A stretch of 64,000 bases of DNA from Haliotis asinina (Eukaryota > Mollusca > Gastropoda > Lepetellida > Haliotidae). The number at the start of each line of letters is the position of its first letter. Within the stretch, counting starts at the first letter, position 1. Both the position numbers and the translations under genes were made by a program. Location: the NCBI RefSeq assembly GCF_037392515.1, contig NC_090295.1, positions 22,298,501 to 22,362,500 on the forward strand. Reading direction: 5' to 3'. Below, one piece after another: positions 14,001-26,000 of this stretch. The notes below the pieces were generated by a model, which saw only the letters and a list, made by a program, of their open reading frames with translations, did not search any database and was not told the origin of the DNA.

Positions 14001-17000
14001 CACTGCTGATACTCCAGCCGGACTCCAGGAACTCATAGTTCAACTTCAGACTGTCCATTCTCCATATTATGGCCACCTGAGGAGAAGATACAAACATGTA
14101 CCACGAAATAGATACCTGTACTTTAAAAAGCAGTTTTCTCCCTCGAAATAGCCACCTGTACTAAAGAAGCAGTATTCACTCACGAAATAGCCACCTGTAC
14201 TGAAAAAGCAGTATTCACCCACGAAATAGCCACCTGTACTAAAAAAGCAGTATTCACCCACGAAATAGCCACCTGTACTGAAAAAGCAGTATTCACCCAC
14301 GAAATAGCCACCTGTACTAAAAAAGCAGTATTCACCCACGAAATAGCCACCTGTACTAAAAAAGCAGTATTCACCAACGAAATAGCCACCTGTACTAAAA
14401 AAGCAGTATTCACCCACGAAATAGCCACCTGTACTAAAAAAGCAGTATTCACCCACGAAATAGCCACCTGTACTAAAAAAGCAGTATTCACCAACGAAAT
14501 AGCCACCTGTACTAAAAAAACAGTATTCACCCATGAAATAGCCACCTGTACTAAAAAAGCACTGTTCTCCCACAAAATGTCCATCTGCATTATGAAAAGC
14601 ATAAGTTAAAAATAACATCGCAAATGATCAACGCAGAATGTGATATCATAGCAATGTAGTGCATCAGATGACCACAAAGGATGTTTTCAAGATTGGACAA
14701 TTTTCATATCTGCAACATAAAAGGACAAGAGACATGGTCAAAGGACAGTTTATTGCTTGACTCTTAATTTAAAACAAGAAGACAAACCCATCAATATCCC
14801 CTGCAATAGTAAATAATCTTCATGAATATGTCTACTAGTTATGATGATATCAAATGTTTTGGTGTGTACATGGCGAAGCGGAAGGAGGGTATTGAAGGAT
14901 TTTTATGTTCTGCTCAAGAAAGAGGTACTAACACAAATACAGTAAAAGCTAAGTTTGTTGTCATAGAAACACCAAGAATATTTAATTCAGAATTCCCAAA
15001 CTACCAAGAGGTATCAGTACTCCCTCAGGCTGAATGTGCGTGGACACATACAACATATTTTAATACACCACAAAGAGACCAGGTTCACTGGTGATGGAAA
15101 AACAGACTGTAAACAAACTACTGACATAAGGTTCTATGTAGAGTGCTCATGTCACAAATCCATTCAAGCTAACAAACATTGGGCATGAAGAGCCCTTACA
15201 TGGGTGGTCATGTATGGCAGCTTGACTCCTGAGAGTTTCTAAGACTTCAGTCTTGCCCCACAACGAAGCACATGTGATACATTTGGTCTTGCATTAAGCA
15301 AATGAGTTTGTTCAAAACTGTCTCTGTTCACAATGCCGATAATCTGTACATGGTGAAATAAGATGAGACTATTAACCTTCTAAAGCCTAACAGGCCAAAT
15401 AGACAGTTTCGGTTATCCGGGGTAATAATGACGATCAGACTGTGCAGGATATCTGGCCTGGAAAAGGTGTGATATAAATGTTCTCATATTCATTGTGCAC
15501 TACCTCCACTGTACTCTCCTTCCTGGTGACGTTGCCCTTGGTGAGAGTGCTGATAAACTTGTGCTGCGTGTCCTCGTAAATGTACACAAACTTCACCTTG
15601 TCCTCAGAGAACTTCTTTGATTGTGCAAAGTTCCTGAAGGACATCCTATGTGGGTCATGGTCAACGGACTGTTTAGTAACCAAGACAACACAAAATCTGA
15701 AAACAGGAATAGTTTCTTGAGCTGATACAAATCAATAAGTTGATTATCCTCTTCGTTTATAAAGACTGAATTAGCTTTGCGTACAAGTTAAACCAAATAT
15801 GATTCTGCAATCCAAATCATGGATAACAAAGTGATTAGGGTGAGACATTCAGAGTGAGTGAGTTTAGTTTTACTTCGCATTCAACAATATTTCACCTATA
15901 TGGCAGTGGTCTGCAAATAATAGAGCCTAGTCAAGACAATGCAGTGATCAACAGAATGAGCACTGATCTGAGCAACTGGAATACGATGCCATATATCAAC
16001 CGAATCAGAGAGCCTGGCCACCAAATCTTGTTAATCGAATGGGTTACTGAAGATCAAATATAACCAGTGCCCTTATTCTCGAAGTGTTCGTAGCCCTAAG
16101 AATTCTTAACTTTGATCGTAGGCAATGTGTTAAGAATGAAGTTAATAGCGCTAGGAACGTTTTGAGAATAGCTAGCCAGGTCTTCACAAGTTTAGATATT
16201 CTGAGGTCCAGTGTGTGAGAATTGTTAAAATCTAAATATTTTAGATATTTAAATACTTACCTTACCATAGGTCTTATGCATATTACCTCTAGCTTCGCTA
16301 AACGAGATCAGACAGTCGTTGATTCGCCATCCCCTCGATGGCTACCTCATGTAATCTACGAATGTAGTCACGGAAGTGACGTGATCTCTCCACTCGCGCG
16401 AGAGCGCAGAATCCAAAATTCACTTTTACCGTCAACCGGAAGGTCCGAAGAGTCCAAAGTGGGGAGGAGCATCCAGCGTTGGGAGGGAGTCACCGCCCTA
16501 TGGTAAGGTAAGTATTTAAATATCTAAAATATTTAGATTTTAACAAATTTTTAACTTACCTTACCATAGGTCTTATGCATATGGCTTCGACAGATGGATG
16601 GTGGTGTGGACTCCAGAGGACCATCCCTCAGCAAACCGTGCACATGCATCAGGAGAACTCGGGAAAGCCAATGTCAACGGTCTCAGGATAATACCTGGAA
16701 CAGGACAAAGAGCAACCCAATAGAACTCCAAAGAAAAACCGACGCACCCTGGGGGTGAGGTTAATCTTAAGACCAAAGGTAAGTAGAAGTGTAGTTACCT
16801 AATGGGCGGATGGTCGGGTAAGTTGCTGAGCAACCACCAATGGACCAAATGACTGTAATCCCTCCACGTCTTCAACTGCCAAGTCCCTCAAGTAGTGGGA
16901 TGCGAAGACAGTTGATGACCTCCAGAAACAGCCCTCCATGATCTGCGGTACTGTGCAGTTCCGATGGAGGGCCATCGTAGACGCCAAGGCCCTGATCTCG

Positions 17001-20000
17001 TGCGGGTTACTTGCTACCGGATGAGGCAGGTGCTTGTCGTCATAGGCCGCCAGGATAGTCGATCTGAGCCAGAGGGCAATAGTATTTCTGTTTACTTCAC
17101 CTTTGCAGGACACGGCAAAGGGAATGAATAACCTTTTGCGGGATCGTCTCCTAGAGGCTGACCTTTTAATATAGCATCTGAGAGCCCTGACTGGACATAG
17201 CAGCTCCTCCTCCAAGTCATGATGACCCAAGATCGTAGACAAAGGAGGGATGGAGAATAACCTGTTAGGCTGCCCGGGAAGCTGGTTCTTAGCCACAAAA
17301 TCCCAAAGCAAACCCAAATGAGCACGTCCGTGTCTTGACTGTTCAAATCGGATCTGAGTAACGTCAAGAGCATGGATCTCGCTGACTCTAGCCGCTGTTG
17401 CCAATGATAGTAAGAAAACCGTCTTCTTGGAAAGATGTTCAAAGGAGGCTTCTTCTAATGGCTCGTACGGCGGCCCTCTGAGATGTTGAAGGACAACATT
17501 AAGATCCCAAGCTGGAGGACGAAACTTGGTCTTCTGGTCTTCCAGCTTGAAAGCTTTGAGAAGCGCAATAAGTTCCGGTATCTTGGAGATCTGTGAATCT
17601 GACTTGATAGCAAGGACAGAATTCAAAGCTGACAAATAGGTGCCTAAGGTACTGCCTTTGAGATGTCTAGAGTTCCGTAGGTAGAGAAGGAACTGTGCCA
17701 CAAACTGAGGAGATGCTGCCATGGGATCTTGAGATCTTCGTGCGCAAAAATTCTCAAAAGAGCGCCATTTGTCGTCATATAAAGAACGGGTAGAAACTCT
17801 ATGCGCGCGAGCTATAACGTTCGCCACGTGCGCAGAGTAGCCCTTAGCCTTTAATGCTCTCTGCAGATGACCCATGCGTGAAGATGGAATCGCCGTGGAT
17901 CCGGATGCAGCTGTCGACTGTGTGGATGTCGAAGCAGATGCAACCACTCTGGAAGTTTGTAAGGGTCTCCGCTGGCGAGCCGTCGAAGATCGGGAAACCA
18001 CGATCTGGCTGGCCACCAAGGTGCGACCAAAAGCAGTCGGAGGTTCTGCGTCAGTCTGATCTTGGCGATTACATCCGAGAGAAGAATTGGAGGAGGGAAC
18101 GCATATGCGTCCAGTCCTTCCCATGATAGAGACATCGCGTCGACTGCCCACGCCTGTGGATCCGGCACGGGAGATACGTACGTTGGTAACTGGTGATTGA
18201 AACTGGTGGCAAAAAGATCTACCAGTGGTCTCCCGAGTTGCCAGCAAATCTGGCGAAATGCGTCCGGATGAAGCATCCACTCCGTCGGGGATGGTTTGCC
18301 GGGGCGCGACAGGGCGTCTGCCAGAATGTTTTTGCAGCCGGGAATGTGACGAGCCGCGATCACGATGCCGTTGCTGTCTACCAGATCCGCTAACAGGAAC
18401 ATCTGGTCCAGAAGTTGTTTGGACCTGGTTGTACCCTGATTGTGAATCACCCACACGACCGTGGAATTGTCGGACGCTACCAGGAGTCTGGAGTCTGTTA
18501 GGACCGGTAGCCAGTGGCGAACCGCTAGGATGACTGCTTGCATCTCCAGGCTGTTGATATGCCACTCCTTTTCGGCGTCTGACCACAGCCCTGAGGTTGT
18601 CTGGCCGTTCAAATGAGCACCACATCCCAAGAGGGATGCGTCTACAAACAATTCGTGGTCGTGGTTGAAGTTTGTCAAACAAACACCGGCGCAGACGTTC
18701 CACTCTACCGTCCACCACCTGAGGTACTGATGCAGGTGCGGGGGTAGAAGAAATGACGACTGGAGGTCGTTCTCTCGAATGAATGGTAATAGGAACCTCT
18801 GTAGTGGGCGCAGCATAAGCCGTCCTCTGAGGGTGAGGTCCTGCGCCGACGTCAACAAGCCCAACAGAGACTGCCATTCTCTGAGGGTGAGAGGTAGGGA
18901 CAGAGCTCGATCCGTAAAGGCGAGAATCTTCTGCCATCGATCGGGAGGGACCCTGACTAGATTGAGCCGAGTCAGGAACAACCCCCCAATGAATGTTAAC
19001 TCCTGCGTTGGTTTCAGTTGCGACTTCTCGAAATTGATAATCCATCCCAACTGTTGAAGTAGGCGTGTGGAGAAGTCCAGTTGTTTGCGTAGCAACTGAG
19101 GATTGCAGTGATTTAGAAAACAATCGTCGATGTAAGGATCGAAGTCTATCCCCCGGAGGTGCAGAAACCGGGTGACAGGCAGTGTGACCCGAGTGAAAAG
19201 CCACGGGGCCGTAGAAATTCCAAACGGCAGCACTCGCCACTGGTAGTGTACTCCGTTGAATATGAAACGCAGGAACTTCCTGTGACATGGGAATACAGGA
19301 ACGTGCAGGTAAGCATCCTGTAAATCTAGGCTGGCCATCCAAGCTCCGGGTGACAATTTGGCTCGGATCTGATCCAGTGATGTCATTCGGAAATGCGGGG
19401 GCTCGGCTAAATACAGGTTGTTGAAAGTCGCCATGTTGTGAATCATCCGCATTTTGGTGGAACCTTTCTTGGGTATCAGGAAGATGGGTGAATAGAACCC
19501 CGGGGAGAGATGGGGTTCTGACACTATCTCTATAGCATGTTTTGTTAATAAAATGTTGATGTTTTCTAGGATAAGTACCTGTTGATCTATTGAGTACCCT
19601 CGTGACAGGGGAGTGGTAGTCAACGGCGGAGCTCTGGCTAGTGGTAGCTTGTAGCCGGCTCTCAGGATCTTGCAAACAAACGGGTCTTCCAGGAATGTCC
19701 AGTTGGCCCAGAAGATCCCTAGTCTCCCACCTACAGGGGTCGGATGAACTGGTACGACTGGGGGTGGGAGGTCCCAGTCGTAGTAGTCCATGGCTTCAGC
19801 GGCCGGAGTAGGGACGCTTGCCCCTACCTCGACCGGACGTAGCTGGGGCATCCCTGCCACGTTCTTGAGGCTTGCGCTGGACATCTGAGTCTTTGGTACG
19901 ACCTCGTCCCCTCCCAAACGAGGAACGGATCGACTCTCTCCTGGGTACATATCTTTTCTTGGCATTACCCCTGGCTCGGCCACGAAATGCAGAGCCCAAG

Positions 20001-23000
20001 GCCTCGAAAGTTGACAGCGCCACTTCCGTGTTAGTAAGTTCGGCATGTTGTTTATACACCGACGGTATCTTTTCATCAAAGAGGAACTTAGACGTAAATG
20101 GTGCACGAAGAAGTTGACGTTTAAATTCCTCTTGCCAAGAACAAGCATCTAAAAATCCAGATCGGCGCATAGTAGTAGTCATGGCTAGCGCCGCACGTAA
20201 GTGTCCAAGTAGGTCATGGAGTACTCTGCCTTGCCAAGCAAAAATGGTAGTTAAATGATCCACCCTCGAGGCATTATCCTCTGACAAATCCAAGGCTGCA
20301 GCGGAGGTGGCTGACGCAAGCGCCGAGATAGGTTTAAGCATACGTTTCAGTTCAGTATCAACAGCTGCTAACTTTGAATCCTGAACTCTGTAAGATGACG
20401 GAGTTGAACTTGACAACCTCTTAATTGAATCGTCTAGCGCCGCCCCGTTGTCGGCAAAATCCAGACTGTGCACTTTATAATCTGATTTCTTAGACTTCGA
20501 CGCTTTGATGGTCGGATTTAAGGATAACTTCGCAAAGTCCGAGTCTAACAAAGTAATCGCATCCGCCACCATAGGGTGTGGTGGAATAAGTAACTCAGGA
20601 GTCAAGTGAATCGACGCCGGGTTGTTTGAATCCGAAGAAGGGGAAGGACAGTCCGGTAATCTGTCGGCAATCCACTCAAAGACACCAGTTAAGGGAAGAT
20701 AGGTGCCATCACTATCACCAACATTGCCAGGTTCCTCCTCATAGTCTGGGCAAAAGAACTGTTCCTCGTGTTCCTCCCAGGAAATAGAGGTTGATTCTCG
20801 TCGCTGACTCGAGTTGGAAGCAGAGTTCTTAGTGTTAAATTCTTTGCCGGAAGTCCGCAGTGGTTCCGGCGATCGCGAACGCTGGGATCTAGAGAGACGT
20901 CGTGGTGATCTTGACCGAGATCGCACTCTACGTCTACTTCTGGTACGTGAGTCTTCCTCTAAGGAGCGCCTTGGAGAGCGGGAAACCGACCGGGAGCGCC
21001 GGCGCCTGCTACGATGTGGAGAACGAGAGCGCCGACCCTTCGGGGACCTAGAACGAGATCTGCGCCGGGAGCGCTCAGCCTCTAAACGACGAGCGCGCTC
21101 TTCATCCAGCTGGCGCTGTAACATTTCTTCTTTAGTCAGCGTATGAGACACTCTGGGGATCCGATAAGACGTAGTTATAGGAGCAGGGTCCGGCAACAAC
21201 ATTGGCGCTGGCGTTGGTACAGGCGCTGGCGTCGGAATAGGCGCTGGCGTCGGGATAAGCGCTGACGAAAACACCGGTGCTGATGTAAACAAAGGCGCCG
21301 GGACAGGCAGTGGCGCCGGGACAGGCAGAGGCGCTGGTACAGGCAACGGCGCTGGCGTAAGTCTAGGCGCTGTCGTTGGTAAAGGTGTAGATACCGAGGT
21401 AGGGAGTACAGCAGCGCCCGGCGTCAAGAGAGATCGCAGAAGCCTCTGAACTTCAGGATGGGATAAGGCATCCGGGTGAGATAAATCTACAAAGGCGTCC
21501 GAACGCGTAGGCTCTGGAGAGGAGCGCGCCGGCGTAATAGATGAGCGCTCCACACTCGGCGTTGATAGTGGTATTGAAGGCGGTGGTAGATCTTGGTCGT
21601 CAGGTAAGGATCCCAAGGAAGACGCTGGCGACGACATTCTTCTCTTACGTTGCGTAAAACGTTTCCTCCGAACCGCCAAAAAGGTCTTGAAATCGGTGAG
21701 AGATAACGCTTGACAGTGTAGGCACCGACTATCGATGGAACAAACAGCGGACGCACAATCCGGACACCAGGGATGTGGGTCCTTGGCTGATTTCTGCCCC
21801 TTGCAGACAGTACAATAGTGTCGAGTCATACACAGAACTGTAACAGACAAGAAACCACGACTTGACGACATGTTAATACAATACTAGGAGGAAAACCCCC
21901 TACATAAAAATGTAGAAAGTAGTTGCACCCCTACGTAAAAAATAGGCACACCCGTAAGTGCGGGGCAGCGAAAAATAACAACCACAATGGCTGCCTTCGC
22001 TACGCTGAAATTCATGGCAGAAAAAGTATGCTAAATACCGAAAACACAAGTGAAAATGACCAAGCATGGGCAGAAACATGACGGGCAAACCACCAACAAG
22101 ATGAACTACCCTCATGGACGCCATGTCGTTCTCACCTCCGACATGGCCAAGCCAAGCCTGAGTGAGAAAAGAACAACACGAGGTAGCAAGGTAAGCACAT
22201 TAAATGCTTGTATGACTTGACTTTGATACATAATGAGGGGATACAAACCATACCTACCAAGGAGTAGCAACTTTATTGAAACTACACACAGTAGGAAAAA
22301 AAAACTGCAAACCAACACGTCCGTTCGCACGAACGCTAAAGGTAAAAGTGAATTTTGGATTCTGCGCTCTCGCGCGAGTGGAGAGATCACGTCACTTCCG
22401 TGACTACATTCGTAGATTACATGAGGTAGCCATCGAGGGGATGGCGAATCAACGACTGTCTGATCTCGTTTAGCGAAGCTAGAGGTAATATGCATAAGAC
22501 CTATGGTAAGGTAAGTTAAAAATTGATATATGCTAGTGTCAGATCATGTTACAAAGTCAGGGCATTCCAGGTTAGAGAGACCAAGTGAATAAGTATCGTG
22601 GTGTGTCACCTTTAGTAGCAATATTCAAGCAATATCATGGCGTAGCTGTCAAAAATGGACGTCATATATCATACGCATGAGAGGAATTGCACCCAACCTC
22701 AGCATGATGGAGCTTCATATATTGTACCCATATGAGGAATCAAACTCCATATTCAGCATGAGGTGTGAACACTCTAAAAACTGGATTACCTGATCAGGTT
22801 GTAATCAAGTCCCACAAAACTATGATGGTCAGAATGTCAGCTCAGAGAGCTGATGGACAGCATTGATCATTACTCAGAATATAAGCACCATCACATGGTC
22901 TTTGGAGATTGTGTGCTATAGAAATGACTTGGTATTATTATTTTGTTTTACAGAAAAATGGTGAAGATGCAGCAGAGTGGGTTCGAGTGATCCTGGCACA

Positions 23001-26000
23001 GTCAAGCTAGTAAGGCTCATCATCAGTTCAGGGCCCTTGCCAACTGTGCTCTCAATGGAGAACCTGGGCACTCTCCTGATTTGCACCAAGATTTTGTTCA
23101 GGAGGTAGCAAACCAAGGGCACCAAGAAGAATGGGGAGTCTGACGACAGTGTACTTGGGATGCAAGTGAGGCATTTGAAAGGCAAGATCCGCATATTTCA
23201 AGCTTTTCATGAATCTTGACAATGACATTGCTATCAAAAACGACAGAAAATCTAATGATATAAATAAATTCATTGGTTCTATCAAAGAAGTTCAATACTC
23301 CCACTGGGTACAATGTGTGAAACCCATGTCTGGTGTCAGCACTCATGACATTGCTGGAATATTGCTAAAAGCAGCGAAAAACCAAACTAACTCACTCACA
23401 TCGGTAACGGCACTCTAAAACAAAACAATAAAAAAGTCATTACTTCCGCCTTTTCAGTTTGGGTTCTGCTGGGCAGAGAGTATCCAGGAACTTCTGTGAT
23501 GACAGTCGCGGCAGCAGCAGAAACTTGTTGGATTCAATCACTTCATCCAGAGTCTTCCTCGGCAACTGCTGCATCTGCAGAATTGAACACAACCATAAGT
23601 AACCAGGAAAACAGAAACAAGCACACCTTTAGACAGCAGTACCAACCTATGTAAATGTGTTGTGAGGAAGACAGATAAGAACACATAAAAAATAAATACT
23701 ATGAAATGAGGAGTGAATGAATGAGTTTAGTTGTTTCTTTTTCAAATTGTGTGGGAGGACAGCCATGCCTGTTTACTACTGATTATGTTTGTTGTTTAAA
23801 GCTTCATTCAGAAACATTCCAGCTATATGGTGTCCATCCATAAATAATCGAGTCTGGACCAGAAAATCCAGTGATCAACAGTGTCAATCTACCCAGCTGG
23901 GCTATGATGAAATGCGTCAACAGAGTCAGAAAACCTGACCACCTGATCCTGTTAGTCATGTCTTACGACAGGAATGGGTTGCTGAAGATCAATTCTGACC
24001 TGGATCTTTATGGGTCATAATCAAGAAAAACAAAGTTCAGTGAGACAACCTACAAACCAACGGAAGACAAACTGCACATGATGAAGACTTAACTTGGTAA
24101 AGTATATTCTACCACAAGTATTCAACATTACACTCGTGAAGTCCCGGGGTAGAATAGGCCTTCAGCAACCCATGCTTGCCATAAGAGGCGACTAACTGGA
24201 TCGGGTGGTCAGACTCGCTGACTTGGTTGACATATGTTATCAGTTCCCAACTGCCCAGATCGGTGCTCATGTTGTTGGTTTCTGGATTGTCTGGTCCAGA
24301 CTCGATTATTAAGAGACTGCCACCATATGGGTGGTATATTGCTGAGTGTGGCATAAAACTAAACTCAATCACTCATTTAACATTGACAGCTGATTTTCCA
24401 ATTTCACATATAGACGATTTTAGTGATAAGCAGATCAGATAGCGAGCGAGTCTGGTTTTGTAATGCTTTTAACAAGATTCCAGCCAAATCATAGCAGGGG
24501 CCACCAGTAATTGGCTTAACACACAGTGCCCAAGTAGGGAACTGAACCCAGGTCTAAGACATGACAGCACTTTAACCATGAGGTTAGGTCGGTGATTCTG
24601 TTTCTGCATTCATGAAAGAACCCGTTAAAGTGAGGTGAAGTGGGGTTTAATAGCATACTAAAGAATATTTCCCTCATATGACAACAAACATGCGTGTGTA
24701 CATGTGACTGCTTGCACTAGCCAGAACTTAAGCTGGTGTAATAGATACCATGAGATACCATTATGCAGTTACGTGTGAATAGTCCACTCTGACACATTAT
24801 ACCGACCCTGAGTCGACCAGTCCTTATTTTACCCATTTATTCCGAGCCCCAGAAAGTGATCAACAAGTACCATATTTTACTGTCTTTCTTTTGGTATGTC
24901 TTAGCCAGGAATTGAAATTTCGACCTTCTGCTCTCTAGGTGAAGGCCAAGGACAAGAGCCCATTTGATGCTTCTAAAGCAGCAAGACCATCTACAGCAGT
25001 ACTTACTGCAACAGAAGCGACAGGAGAAGACACCTCTTCATTGAACATGAGGAGTGATTCTCGGTTGTGGTTGACGTTGAACCTCTTCATGAGCTTGGCT
25101 GCCCCTGGAGAATGTGTGTTGACATAACCACTCTTCACATATTCCCGGTAGTAGTGCGCTGGTGCCAGGAACCGAGCAGACAGCTGGTCTTTCTGGGAGA
25201 AGAATATTGCTCGCACCCGGTTGTCTGACCAGCCGCTGAGGAATTCCTCATAGTTTTTGTCATTTACCTGTACAATGAAAAGCATAGGTTTCAGTTTTAT
25301 TGTATTATTTCTGTCATTGTCTTGTCTAGAATCTTCAAATGCCTTGTCATGCTTAGTGAATGCAAACAGAACCATTATCTAAGATTCAAACCCAGCATCA
25401 CTGAATCCTGGCACATTCTGGAGAGATAACTTCAAGGTGAAAAGCACCCAATTGAATGTTTGGGCCACCAGTGTCATACTTCCCTAATTGGACATGGACA
25501 TAACACACATGAATAGAAATGGCAGGCGGAGTAACAAAAGAACTTCCTTTAGCTGTAAGGGACTTACCTGTTGAAGAGTGTTCTTCGGGAACCAGCCTCG
25601 GACAAACTCTCGCAGCTTGTTCATGCTGATCTCTCCTTTGTAGTGGACTGGTCGGCCATTGACGATGCCCAGGATGGCAGGGGCATGGCTGATCCGCAGG
25701 TGACTGACCACACCTTGGCTCTGCATGTCATGTACTGCTCCCACACACAGACCTAGGGGTAGAAGAAGGCAAGTGATGGGGTGGAAGAAGCAGAGTTAGG
25801 AGGTGGAAGACGGTGAAACTAACTGGGGTGCTTCTTTAGGGTGAACTATCATGATCTATTGATTTAACTTGAAGACTGGCTCACTTGAAAGCTAATTACA
25901 TTTTATCCATCAGATTATTTGGGAAATTCCCACCTATTTCCATGTACCTCAATTTCATCCTGATTGAAATTGTCATTTAACAAAAATACACTTGGGGTAC

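Larger units (their letters stand above)
16224..22525 (-). mobile_element. DIRS-type tyrosine-recombinase retrotransposon, copy 1, looks whole
   Basis: About 6.3 kb, inside DNAJC16 intron 7 and in the sense orientation of that gene. Order on the minus strand: right inverted repeat, Gag-like frame, reverse transcriptase with RNase H and a methyltransferase-like region, tyrosine recombinase, internal complementary region, left inverted repeat. Inverted terminal repeats plus an internal complementary region define the DIRS1 group, as opposed to Ngaro and PAT elements with split direct repeats. No target duplication is seen, as expected for recombinase-mediated insertion. The two terminal repeats look identical over about 176 bp, and the long frames are open, so the insertion looks young. 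It closely resembles copy 2. Confidence 0.93.

Noticed and set aside
12455-14590. A CRISPR-like repeat array
   Set aside because: Units are contiguous with no unique spacers, in a eukaryotic intron.
14067-14618. Repetitive 183-codon and 140-codon frames on the minus strand (units such as GGYFVGEYCFFST)
   Set aside because: Open by virtue of the 39-bp period, and one runs into DNAJC16 exon 9. Treated as a minisatellite, though its splice-like content is reported.
19676-21146. Plus-strand frames antisense to the DIRS Gag region
   Set aside because: Mirror images of the Arg/Ser-rich coding; no independent evidence.
16224-22525. An LTR retrotransposon or endogenous retrovirus
   Set aside because: Ends are inverted, not direct; there is a tyrosine recombinase instead of a DDE integrase, and an internal complementary region is present.
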